A stretch of DNA of 64,000 nt from NCBI GenBank assembly GCA_937860145.1, contig CALMBF010000200.1, positions 1 to 64,000 on the forward strand, written 5' to 3'. Below are positions 1 to 6,663 of this stretch, in pieces (positions within the stretch are counted from its first letter, which is position 1; each line of letters starts with the position of its first letter). The stretch comes from an uncultured Geobacter sp. (lineage in GTDB: Bacteria; Desulfobacterota; Desulfuromonadia; Geobacterales; DSM-12255). The notes under the pieces were generated by a model. The model made no database searches, was not told the origin of the DNA, and saw only the letters and a program-made list of their open reading frames with translations. Made by a program: the position numbers and the translations under genes.

Positions 1-76
1 AGGGGGGACGGGACCCGGCGGGGCGTGGAGTGGTGACCAGGTCGGCCAGTCTCTGCTCGTCGATGCTTCTGATCAT
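1..76 (-). CDS. N-terminal fragment of an unidentified protein (runs off left edge)
   Basis: An ATG at 76-74 overlaps the TGA stop (75-73) of the radical SAM gene upstream, the ATGA arrangement typical of coupled genes. The frame stays open to the window edge and begins MIRSIDEQRLADL. The 25 visible residues are too few to assign a family. Position suggests a third member of the radical SAM / methyltransferase operon. The coupling is seen directly; the shared role is inferred. Confidence 0.5.
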   Translation of the reverse strand, partial: MIRSIDEQRLADLVTTPRPAGSRPP

Positions 77-1539
77 AGGTTGTTACCCGGCTTTCTCGTG
101 ATGAACTTTTCCGCCTCTGCGAGGTAGACGTTGCCGCTGTTCGTATAATCGTAGGGACGAACCTCGATGCGGTAGTTGATGGCGTGGTAGATCGCCTTGA
201 GCTCGTCCTTCGTCAGGTGGGGGGTGAACTTGACGAACCCCGGGTCGTCGATGTCCTCTTCCACCGACTGTTCCCGGGAAAGCCACTCCAGGTGGGCTAT
301 TTCATCCCGTATCAGGCCGTTTGCCAGGCACTGGCGGTAGAAGTCGGTACCCGGCAAAGCGGAGAGGTATTTCACCCGGGTCACCTCCTTGAACTCGTTA
401 CAGAAGTCAACCAGCTCGTCCATGCTCTCCCGGTTATCGCCAGGGGCGCCGATGATGAAGAGACCGCCGATCTTCACCCCGCACCTGCGGTGCAGCTGGA
501 TGGTGTCGATCATGGCGCTCTTGGCGATCCCTTTGCGGTAGCCGTCGAGGACCGCTTTTGATACCGATTCCATGCCGTACAGGATCAGGTCGAGACCTTT
601 CTCCTTCATCAGGAGCAGGGTCTCCTCGTCAAGGCCGGTCACCCGGTTGAACGCCGTCCAACGGAACTGGTGGTCACGGAAGACGGTGTGCATCAGTTTA
701 TGGACATGGGCACGGTCGGTGACGAAATTAAGGTCGTTCCACCAGGCCATTTGGAAGCCGCGGCTGGCATAGTAGTCGATTTCCCGCTTTACCCGGTCGA
801 TTGACTTGTAGTGCAACTGGGGGAAAGCACGGTAACAGAAGGTGCAGTTGCAGGGGCAACCACGGGCGGACGAGAGGTAGATCTCGGGGATCTGCCGGCC
901 CTGGAAGCGCTCCCAGGCGGAGAGATCCTGGAAGGGGATGACATCCAGGTTCGTGATCTGGGGGCGGGGGGCATTCGCCCGGACCCGGCCGCTTCGGTCG
1001 CGCCAGTACAGCCCGGGGATGTCAGTGAAGGGACGGGCGAACTCGTTGCGGCAGAGGTTGTCCAGGAGCTCGGTCAGGGTCAGCTCCCCTTCGCCGGCCA
1101 CGACGAAGTCGGCATCCGTGGCTTCGAGGAGGAGCTGCGGCACCGCCGTGGCCAGCGGTCCCCCGAGAATGATCGGTCGCTCGGGCCGTTCATCCCTGAG
1201 GATCTCGATCACCCGGCGGATGTAGGTGAAGCTGTCTCCCCAGACGCTGATGCCGATGATATCGCGGTCAGCGGCAACGCCTCTGATATTCTCCGGATCG
1301 AAGTCGTCCCTCTGGTCAAAGAGGCGGAAAGGGTGCCCCAGCCCTCTGATCAGTCCGGCCAGGATCGACGGCCCCTCGAAGGGGGCAGTATGGGCCCATT
1401 CCCATCCCCGGGGGACGACGAACACCGAGGGGGGAACAATGAGGCCGACGCTGACTGTCTGGGTAACCCGTGCTTCGTGGGGGAGGGGGAGGGCGGCCAG
1501 GCGGCTGATAGTCTGTTCGGGAGAGTAGGGGAGGGTCAT
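73..1539 (-). CDS. B12-binding-domain radical SAM protein
   Basis: This 488-residue protein has the layout of class B radical SAM enzymes. An N-terminal cobalamin-binding-like region (about 30-165, with ILGGPLA near 124-130 and AGEGE near 148-152) is followed by a radical SAM core with cysteines at 228, 232 and 235 (CPCNCTFC). Such enzymes use a [4Fe-4S] cluster, SAM and often cobalamin for methylations or rearrangements. The ATG at 1539 is preferred because it lies three bases after the TAA of the methyltransferase gene; a longer frame to 1611 would overlap that gene heavily. The substrate is not readable from the sequence. The adjacent methyltransferase suggests a small-molecule modification pathway. 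Confidence 0.85.
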   Translation of the reverse strand: MTLPYSPEQTISRLAALPLPHEARVTQTVSVGLIVPPSVFVVPRGWEWAHTAPFEGPSILAGLIRGLGHPFRLFDQRDDFDPENIRGVAADRDIIGISVWGDSFTYIRRVIEILRDERPERPIILGGPLATAVPQLLLEATDADFVVAGEGELTLTELLDNLCRNEFARPFTDIPGLYWRDRSGRVRANAPRPQITNLDVIPFQDLSAWERFQGRQIPEIYLSSARGCPCNCTFCYRAFPQLHYKSIDRVKREIDYYASRGFQMAWWNDLNFVTDRAHVHKLMHTVFRDHQFRWTAFNRVTGLDEETLLLMKEKGLDLILYGMESVSKAVLDGYRKGIAKSAMIDTIQLHRRCGVKIGGLFIIGAPGDNRESMDELVDFCNEFKEVTRVKYLSALPGTDFYRQCLANGLIRDEIAHLEWLSREQSVEEDIDDPGFVKFTPHLTKDELKAIYHAINYRIEVRPYDYTNSGNVYLAEAEKFITRKPGNNL

Positions 1540-1543
1540 GGTG

Positions 1544-2281
1544 TTACTTCTTCTGCGCCGTGAAGATGGTCCAGTTCCAGTCTTCGTAAACCTGGTCCCC
1601 TGCAACTTCAACCTGGTGTATGCTCCGGTACGGTTCGGGGGCGTTGGCTATGAGGGAGCAGATCTCGGCCTGTTTATCTGCCGACAGTTCGGGGGCCGCC
1701 GCCATCCAGCGGCTGATGTTCTCCCGCACCGTGAGCCTGCTGGTGGCAACGATGGAGAAGTGCGCCATTTCCAGTTCCCCTGCCAGGGTTTCGGCGGTGT
1801 AGAACGCTTTCAGCTGGAACTGCTTGCTCCGGTGGATATGCTCCAGCCAGGGACGGTCTTCGTCGGAAAAGGGGACCGTCTGGCTGAGGATGAAGATGCC
1901 ATCATCCTTCAGGACCCGGCTGACCTCTGCGAGGACCTTCTGGCCGTCGTCCAGAAGGAAGTATGCCTGCCGGAGGACAACGACGTCGAAGGATTTGTCG
2001 AGGAAGGGGATGTTTTCCGCGGGTGTGCAGATGCAGGGGAAGAAGCGATTGGCCTCCTCGGCCATGCCGGGGGTCAGGTCGACCCCGTTGATCTGCCAGC
2101 CGGCGGCGCGGAATGCCCGTCCCACCATGCCGGTTCCGCAGCATACCTCCAGCACGGCCCCCCCCCGTTTCCCCTCGGCAGCCGCAATGTGAGCCTGTAT
2201 CAGGGGCTGGTCGGCAATCCAGTTGGCCGAGGAGGAGTAGGTCTGGGCTCTGGTGCTGAACTGGGCAATTACTTTATTCAT
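1544..2281 (-). CDS. class I SAM-dependent methyltransferase
   Basis: A 245-residue soluble methyltransferase of the UbiE/Methyltransf_11 type. Motif I (VLEVCCGTG, residues 43-51) binds SAM, and an acidic residue follows in NGVDLTPGM. The start at 2281 has a GGAG Shine-Dalgarno; a longer frame begins at 2344 without one. It is the first gene of a tight minus-strand operon, with only four bases between its TAA and the next ATG. An inverted repeat lies just upstream at 2308-2335. The substrate is unknown; the radical SAM neighbour suggests secondary or cofactor metabolism. Confidence 0.85.
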   Translation of the reverse strand: MNKVIAQFSTRAQTYSSSANWIADQPLIQAHIAAAEGKRGGAVLEVCCGTGMVGRAFRAAGWQINGVDLTPGMAEEANRFFPCICTPAENIPFLDKSFDVVVLRQAYFLLDDGQKVLAEVSRVLKDDGIFILSQTVPFSDEDRPWLEHIHRSKQFQLKAFYTAETLAGELEMAHFSIVATSRLTVRENISRWMAAAPELSADKQAEICSLIANAPEPYRSIHQVEVAGDQVYEDWNWTIFTAQKK

Positions 2282-2307
2282 GGGGGTACTCCAATGCCTG
2301 TCTCTTA

Positions 2308-2335
2308 ATAGGTCAATCTGAAATAATAGACCTAT
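2308..2335. promoter_or_regulatory. inverted repeat, possible operator of the methyltransferase operon
   Basis: Perfect 7-base arms ATAGGTC (2308-2314) and GACCTAT (2329-2335) are separated by 14 bases, 27 bases upstream of the methyltransferase start codon. The half-site size and place fit a dimeric repressor site, but no regulator gene is nearby. A chance repeat is possible. Confidence 0.3.
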
Positions 2336-2391
2336 CCGCTTCAATTACAAAGCAAAAAATAATCTGCCCGCTGTAGGGGGGCTGAATTCCG

Positions 2392-2421
2392 TTGTTTTCA
2401 ATATTTGCCGTATGGTATAGT
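2392..2421 (+). promoter_or_regulatory. candidate sigma-70 promoter of the phnD-like / yedE operon
   Basis: A -35-like TTGTTT (2392-2397) is separated by 18 bases from a good -10 TATAGT (2416-2421), about 45 bases before the lipoprotein start. The -10 is convincing and the -35 is weak. Confidence 0.35.
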
Positions 2422-2468
2422 CATCAGGTTACTAATCCGGCACTCCTGCCGTTGCCCGCGAGATGCTC

Positions 2469-3383
2469 ATGACCAGAACTTTTTTGCGTTTCCCCCTTCT
2501 GCTGCTCTCCCTGGTCTTCCTCCTGACCACCATGACCGCCTGCAAGGAGAAGGGCCCCCGCCAGGTCGTCAAGATCGGCTACATGAACTGCAACAACGAG
2601 CAGGAGACCAAGCATCGCTTTCTCCCCCTGACCCGCTACCTTTCCGACAAGGTTGGGGTCGAGTTCGTCATGGTGCCGGTGGATACCCACGACTTCGAGA
2701 AGCGCTTCCAGGCCGGGGAGTTTGCCTTCACCCACACCAATTCCTACCTCTATATCCTCCTGCGGGAGCGTTACCAGTTGCAGCTCCTGGCATCGGAAAA
2801 GCGGGGCAACTTCGGCTCCCGCTCCGGCGGGGCGATCATCGCCCGCAAGGGGAGCGGCATAACCGAACTTTCCCAGATCAAGGGGAAACGGTTTGCCTTC
2901 GGACCCATGCTGGCCCCTACCGGTTACCTGGCCGAGTACGACCTGATGCTTCGCTCCGGCATCGATCCGGAAAAGGACCTGGGGACCTACACCATCCCCT
3001 CCGGTTCCTTCAAGCACGAGAAGCTGATCTACGGCGTACTCTTCGGCCAGTACGATGTTTCCGCCGCGACCCTCCTCGACCTGGAGACCATGACCAAGGA
3101 AGGGAAGATTTCCGCCGACGATTTCACCATTCTCGCCCAGACCCCCCTGATCCCCTACTGTACCTTCGGTGCTGCCGCCAAGACCGACCCCTCCCTGGTG
3201 GCCAAGGTGCGCAAGGCCCTGCTGGAACTCAAACCCATGGATACCGCAGAGGTTGACGGGGAAAATCTGAAGGTGCTCAAGGCCGCCTGGATCGACGGCT
3301 ACGAGGAGTTGACCGACAAGGATTACGATCCGGTGCGGGAGATGGCGAAACGGGTGAACATGCCCCCCTACCAGAAATTCTGA
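2469..3383 (+). CDS. PhnD-like periplasmic substrate-binding lipoprotein (orphan)
   Basis: A 304-residue protein of the phosphate/phosphite/phosphonate-binding (PhnD) family. The N-terminus is hydrophobic and ends in a lipobox (MTAC, Cys25), so it is probably anchored in a membrane as a lipoprotein. The body has the family features of a two-lobe periplasmic binding protein, for example FTHTNSYLY and the GSFKHEK segment. No ABC permease or ATPase lies beside it; three bases after its stop comes a TPR-like gene and then YedE. The real ligand is therefore unclear. Binding of a selenium or sulfur oxyanion is a guess from context only. An ATG six bases upstream is an alternative start. Confidence 0.8.
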   Translation: MTRTFLRFPLLLLSLVFLLTTMTACKEKGPRQVVKIGYMNCNNEQETKHRFLPLTRYLSDKVGVEFVMVPVDTHDFEKRFQAGEFAFTHTNSYLYILLRERYQLQLLASEKRGNFGSRSGGAIIARKGSGITELSQIKGKRFAFGPMLAPTGYLAEYDLMLRSGIDPEKDLGTYTIPSGSFKHEKLIYGVLFGQYDVSAATLLDLETMTKEGKISADDFTILAQTPLIPYCTFGAAAKTDPSLVAKVRKALLELKPMDTAEVDGENLKVLKAAWIDGYEELTDKDYDPVREMAKRVNMPPYQKF

Positions 3384-3386
3384 CCG

Positions 3387-3920
3387 ATGAAGCTAGACCG
3401 CTTTGACACAACTCTTGCCGTCCTCCTGGCCCTTTCCGTCACAGGGGGAGGTTACCTTGCCCTGGCGGCTCTCCCCGCCAAAGTCACTGCCATCGAAACC
3501 AGGAACATGGAGAAGGAACTGGCCACCCAGGCCCGGCTGACCCTCCTGGATAAACTGTATGCACCGGTGACCGCCTCTGTGCAGGAGGGAAACCTGCAGG
3601 AGGCCCTGCTCAAGCTCGAAGAGGTCAACACCCGCTATCCCGGTGAAGCACACGGCTACATCCTGAAGGGGGAGATCCTCGACAGGATGGGGCTGCCTGA
3701 CCAGGCTGCCACCAACTTTGTCCAGGGGATCAAGCTGAACGGCGATTACATCGACCGTCGCAGCCCCGTGACCCGACGGGACATCATCAGGAAGATTGTC
3801 GACACCCGCCTGGACGCTGCCGTAGCCGCCTATCGTTCCGCGCCGGGCAATCCGACCCTCAAGGAGAGCCTGGCCAACCTGAATTACCTGAAAAGCCGTC
3901 TGGCGGGAGGGTGCGAATAG
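3387..3920 (+). CDS. membrane-anchored TPR-like protein
   Basis: This 177-residue protein has one N-terminal membrane segment (about 8-28) and then an alpha-helical part. Residues 66-105 read like a tetratricopeptide unit (EALLKLEEVNTRYPGEAHGYILKG and the following helix), so a periplasmic scaffolding role is plausible. It sits between the PhnD-like lipoprotein and yedE with spacings of three and zero bases, so the three are surely co-transcribed. It may couple the binding protein to the transporter, which is inference. No enzymatic motif was seen. Confidence 0.7.
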   Translation: MKLDRFDTTLAVLLALSVTGGGYLALAALPAKVTAIETRNMEKELATQARLTLLDKLYAPVTASVQEGNLQEALLKLEEVNTRYPGEAHGYILKGEILDRMGLPDQAATNFVQGIKLNGDYIDRRSPVTRRDIIRKIVDTRLDAAVAAYRSAPGNPTLKESLANLNYLKSRLAGGCE

Positions 3921-4985
3921 ATGCGCCACGACCGCTATGTCATGACCATCGTTCTGAGCGGCCTCCTGCTCGGTTTCTTCGGGGTGATGCTTTCCGTCTG
4001 GGGCAATCCGGAAAACTCCGGCATCTGCGTCTCCTGCTTCATCGAGAACAGTGCCGGCGCCCTGGGGTTGCACAACAACTCCCGCCTCCAGTATCTGCGC
4101 CCCGAACTCATCGGTTTTGTCCTGGGAGCATTCGCCAGCGCCCTTGTGCGGCGGGAGTTCCGCTCCCGGGGCGGGAGCGCACCGCTGTTCCGTTTTGCTT
4201 CCGGCTTTTTCCTCATCGTCGGCTGTGCCGTCTTCATCGGGTGCCCCATCAAGCTCTTCCTCCGCTTCACCGCCGGCGACCTGACGTCGCTTTCCGGGGT
4301 GGCCGGCCTGGCAATCGGTGTCTGGGCCGGACTCAAGGGGCTCTCCCACGGCGTCGAGCTGGGGAGGGTATCCCCCTCTGCCGCGCCAGCCGGCTCCGGA
4401 CTCCTCTCGCCGGCATTCTTCATCATGCTGCTCTCGTTCCTCTTTGTCGCCCCCCCGTTTCTCATCGCTTCGGAGAAGGGGAGCAGCGCCCAGCATGCCT
4501 CCCTGCTCGTTTCCCTCGGCGTCGGCCTCTCCCTCGGTTTCTTTGCCCAGCGGAGCCGCTTCTGCATCACCGGCAGCGTCCGGGACATCCTTCTCATGGG
4601 GCGTCGTGCGCCGCTTCTCTGGGGGGGGATTGCCTTCCTCGGTGCGGCCTTGGTCACCAACCTGGCCACCGGCCGTTTCAACCCCGGTTTCTCCGGCCAG
4701 CCGGGTGCCCACCAGGAGTATCTCTGGAGCTTTCTCGGCATGGTGCTGGTGGGGTGGCTGTCGGTCCTGATCGGCGGCTGTCCGTTCCGCCAACTGGTCA
4801 AATCGGGCGAGGGGGATTCGGATGCGACCCTCGCGGTTGCCGGCATGTTCGCCGGCGGGGCGCTGGTACAGGGGTGGAACCTTGCCGCCACCTCGGCCGG
4901 AGTGCCGACCGGCGGCAAGATCGCCGTCATTGCCGGCTTTACCCTTCTCCTTGGTGGCAGCCTCCTCTTCAGGGCGAGGGAATGA
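3921..4985 (+). CDS. yedE: YedE-type selenium transporter (YeeE/YedE family)
   Basis: A 354-residue polytopic membrane protein with the hallmarks of the selenium-metabolism YedE branch. These are GNPENSGICVSCF near the N-terminus, the YLRPELIGFVLGAF helix, and the cysteine motifs FIGCPIK (about 110-116) and GGCPFRQL in the second half. YeeE/YedE proteins have two repeated halves and move thiosulfate or related sulfur/selenium species through conserved cysteines. The usual TusA/YedF sulfurtransferase partner is absent here; a PhnD-like binding protein and a TPR-like protein precede it. The selenium substrate follows from family naming and is not shown here. Confidence 0.85.
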   Translation: MRHDRYVMTIVLSGLLLGFFGVMLSVWGNPENSGICVSCFIENSAGALGLHNNSRLQYLRPELIGFVLGAFASALVRREFRSRGGSAPLFRFASGFFLIVGCAVFIGCPIKLFLRFTAGDLTSLSGVAGLAIGVWAGLKGLSHGVELGRVSPSAAPAGSGLLSPAFFIMLLSFLFVAPPFLIASEKGSSAQHASLLVSLGVGLSLGFFAQRSRFCITGSVRDILLMGRRAPLLWGGIAFLGAALVTNLATGRFNPGFSGQPGAHQEYLWSFLGMVLVGWLSVLIGGCPFRQLVKSGEGDSDATLAVAGMFAGGALVQGWNLAATSAGVPTGGKIAVIAGFTLLLGGSLLFRARE

Positions 4986-4994
4986 TCCCCGTCG

Positions 4995-5026
4995 GCTCCC
5001 GGTCGCTCCTCTTCTGCCCCGGGAGC
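4995..5026. terminator. possible weak terminator hairpin between yedE and def
   Basis: GCTCCCGG (4995-5002) and CCGGGAGC (5019-5026) can form an 8-bp stem between two convergent genes. No T-run follows on either strand, so it would not be a classical intrinsic terminator. Confidence 0.25.
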
Positions 5027-5099
5027 GGGGCGGAGTCTCTGGTTATGGCGTGATGTCGCGCCGTGGCGGGGACGTCGCGTAATAGCCTCCCGCAGCCCA

Positions 5100-5633
5100 T
5101 CATGCCTGGTTCCGTAGGCCCCTCAGATACTCCCTTTCCGTCACGAGTTCCCGCGTACTCTCCAATCGGTCGACGAAAACCAATCCGTGCAGATGGTCGA
5201 ATTCGTGCTGGAAAACCCGCGCCAGGAAGCCATCGAACTCCTCCTCACGCAGATCCCCCGTACGGTTCAGGTAGCGCACGCCGATCTTCGTGCTCCGGGA
5301 AACCTGTCCACGCACGCCGGGGATGCTGAGACACCCCTCCCACCCCTTCTCCATTTCTGACGACATCCAGACGATTTCCGGGTTGATTACCACCAGGGGC
5401 GGCACCTCGGGTGCATGGGGATAGCGGGGATTCGGCCGCGAAGCAACGGTGAAGATCGCGAACGACTCATACACCTGGGGGGCGGCGATCCCGACGCCAT
5501 CGACCTCCGCCACGGTCGCCAGCATATCATCCATGAGCGCCTGGAGGGCGGCATCGGCCGGATTGTCTATCTTAGTCGCGACTCTTCGCAGAACCGGTTG
5601 CCCCAACTGGGCGATCTGTCTCAGTATTGGCAT
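5100..5633 (-). CDS. def: peptide deformylase
   Basis: A 177-residue enzyme that removes the formyl group from the N-terminal methionine of new proteins, in the cytoplasm. All three family motifs are present: GVGIAAPQ (46-53), EGCLSIPG (99-106, metal ligand Cys101) and QHEFDHLHG (142-150, ligands His143 and His147, catalytic Glu144). Length is normal. It is a single gene here, without the fmt neighbour often seen, and is divergent from pcm. The 300 bases up to pcm show no recognisable promoter or RNA element. Confidence 0.96.
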   Translation of the reverse strand: MPILRQIAQLGQPVLRRVATKIDNPADAALQALMDDMLATVAEVDGVGIAAPQVYESFAIFTVASRPNPRYPHAPEVPPLVVINPEIVWMSSEMEKGWEGCLSIPGVRGQVSRSTKIGVRYLNRTGDLREEEFDGFLARVFQHEFDHLHGLVFVDRLESTRELVTEREYLRGLRNQA

Positions 5634-5934
5634 ATGGTCTCCCCTTTTTCCGGTGACGGTTGCTGCAGCCAGCCAAACCGGGCGGCTGAACTGCCGGTTA
5701 TCTGAATTCTAGTACCCAGGCGGCCGGGAAGCAACGGAGGGAGTGAGAAAATATTAAGGCGTACCTCATCCTGATACCCCGCCCTGCAGGTTGAAAATGT
5801 GTGATACGAACGTAAACTGAGAGACAGTGGGAGAGTTTTCACCCAGCTGATGTGGCAGGTGTTTGTCGCGTGTGCGCTAACGGTTCGCTGCATCAGCCGG
5901 TGTTCGGGCAGTGCCGTCCGCAACGGAGGAGACG

Positions 5935-6654
5935 ATGTGCCGACTATGTAGTGTCATTGCCGTTGTTGCCGCACTGATCCTCCGTATGTCCCCGCTTCAT
6001 GCAGCCGACGTCTTCCAGGAGCGACGGCAGGCAATGGTGGCACACGACATCAAGGGGCGGGGGATCAGGGATCGTCAGGTGCTTGCCGCCATGGGGAAGG
6101 TCCCCCGCCATCTCCTCGTGGATGACCGGTACCGCCACAGTGCCTATGCCGATCACCCCCTCCCCATCGGTGAAGGGCAGACCATCTCCCAGCCCTACGT
6201 GGTGGCGCTGATGACCGAGGCGCTCGGGCTCAAACCTGGCGACAGGGTGCTCGAGATAGGCACCGGGTCTGGATACCAGGCTGCTGTCCTGGCGGAGATC
6301 GTTGCTGAGGTCTACACCATCGAGATCCGTCAGCGGCTGGCCGAGCGTGCCACGCAAAAGCTGAAGGAGCTCGGCTACGGCACGGTGAGGGTGAGATACG
6401 GTGACGGATATTTCGGCTGGGAGGAGCATGCTCCTTTCGACGCGATCATCATCACCGCTGCGGTCAACCATGTCCCTCCGCCCCTCATCCGCCAGCTCAG
6501 GGCCGGGGGGAGACTGATTCTCCCCCTGGGGAGCACGGGGTTCTACCAGACCCTTACCCTGGTGACGAAAGGGAAGGGGGGGGAGCTGGATGTCAGGCAG
6601 CTCGACCCCGTCAACTTCGTGCCGATGACCGGCGAGGCCCTGCGGAAGAGGTGA
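5935..6654 (+). CDS. pcm: protein-L-isoaspartate O-methyltransferase, probably exported
   Basis: This 239-residue enzyme methylates L-isoaspartyl residues in damaged proteins and so starts their repair. It has the [12 protein letters not shown] substrate motif (79-90) and the SAM motif [13 protein letters not shown] (105-117). The start at 5935 follows a GGAGGAG ribosome site seven bases away. Residues 1-23 look like a Sec signal peptide ending in LHA, so this form probably works in the periplasm, as some deltaproteobacterial and gammaproteobacterial versions are thought to. The cytoplasmic form usually begins close to what is residue 30 here. Confidence 0.92.
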   Translation: MCRLCSVIAVVAALILRMSPLHAADVFQERRQAMVAHDIKGRGIRDRQVLAAMGKVPRHLLVDDRYRHSAYADHPLPIGEGQTISQPYVVALMTEALGLKPGDRVLEIGTGSGYQAAVLAEIVAEVYTIEIRQRLAERATQKLKELGYGTVRVRYGDGYFGWEEHAPFDAIIITAAVNHVPPPLIRQLRAGGRLILPLGSTGFYQTLTLVTKGKGGELDVRQLDPVNFVPMTGEALRKR

Positions 6655-6663
6655 GACCTGCCG

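Noticed and set aside
3393-4793. A 466-codon minus-strand frame over the TPR-like and yedE genes
   Set aside because: The translation is low-complexity and the plus-strand genes have clear family motifs and coupling.
2469-4985. Selenocysteine (in-frame TGA) use near yedE
   Set aside because: Every recognised gene in the window reads through without an internal TGA that would restore a longer conserved frame.
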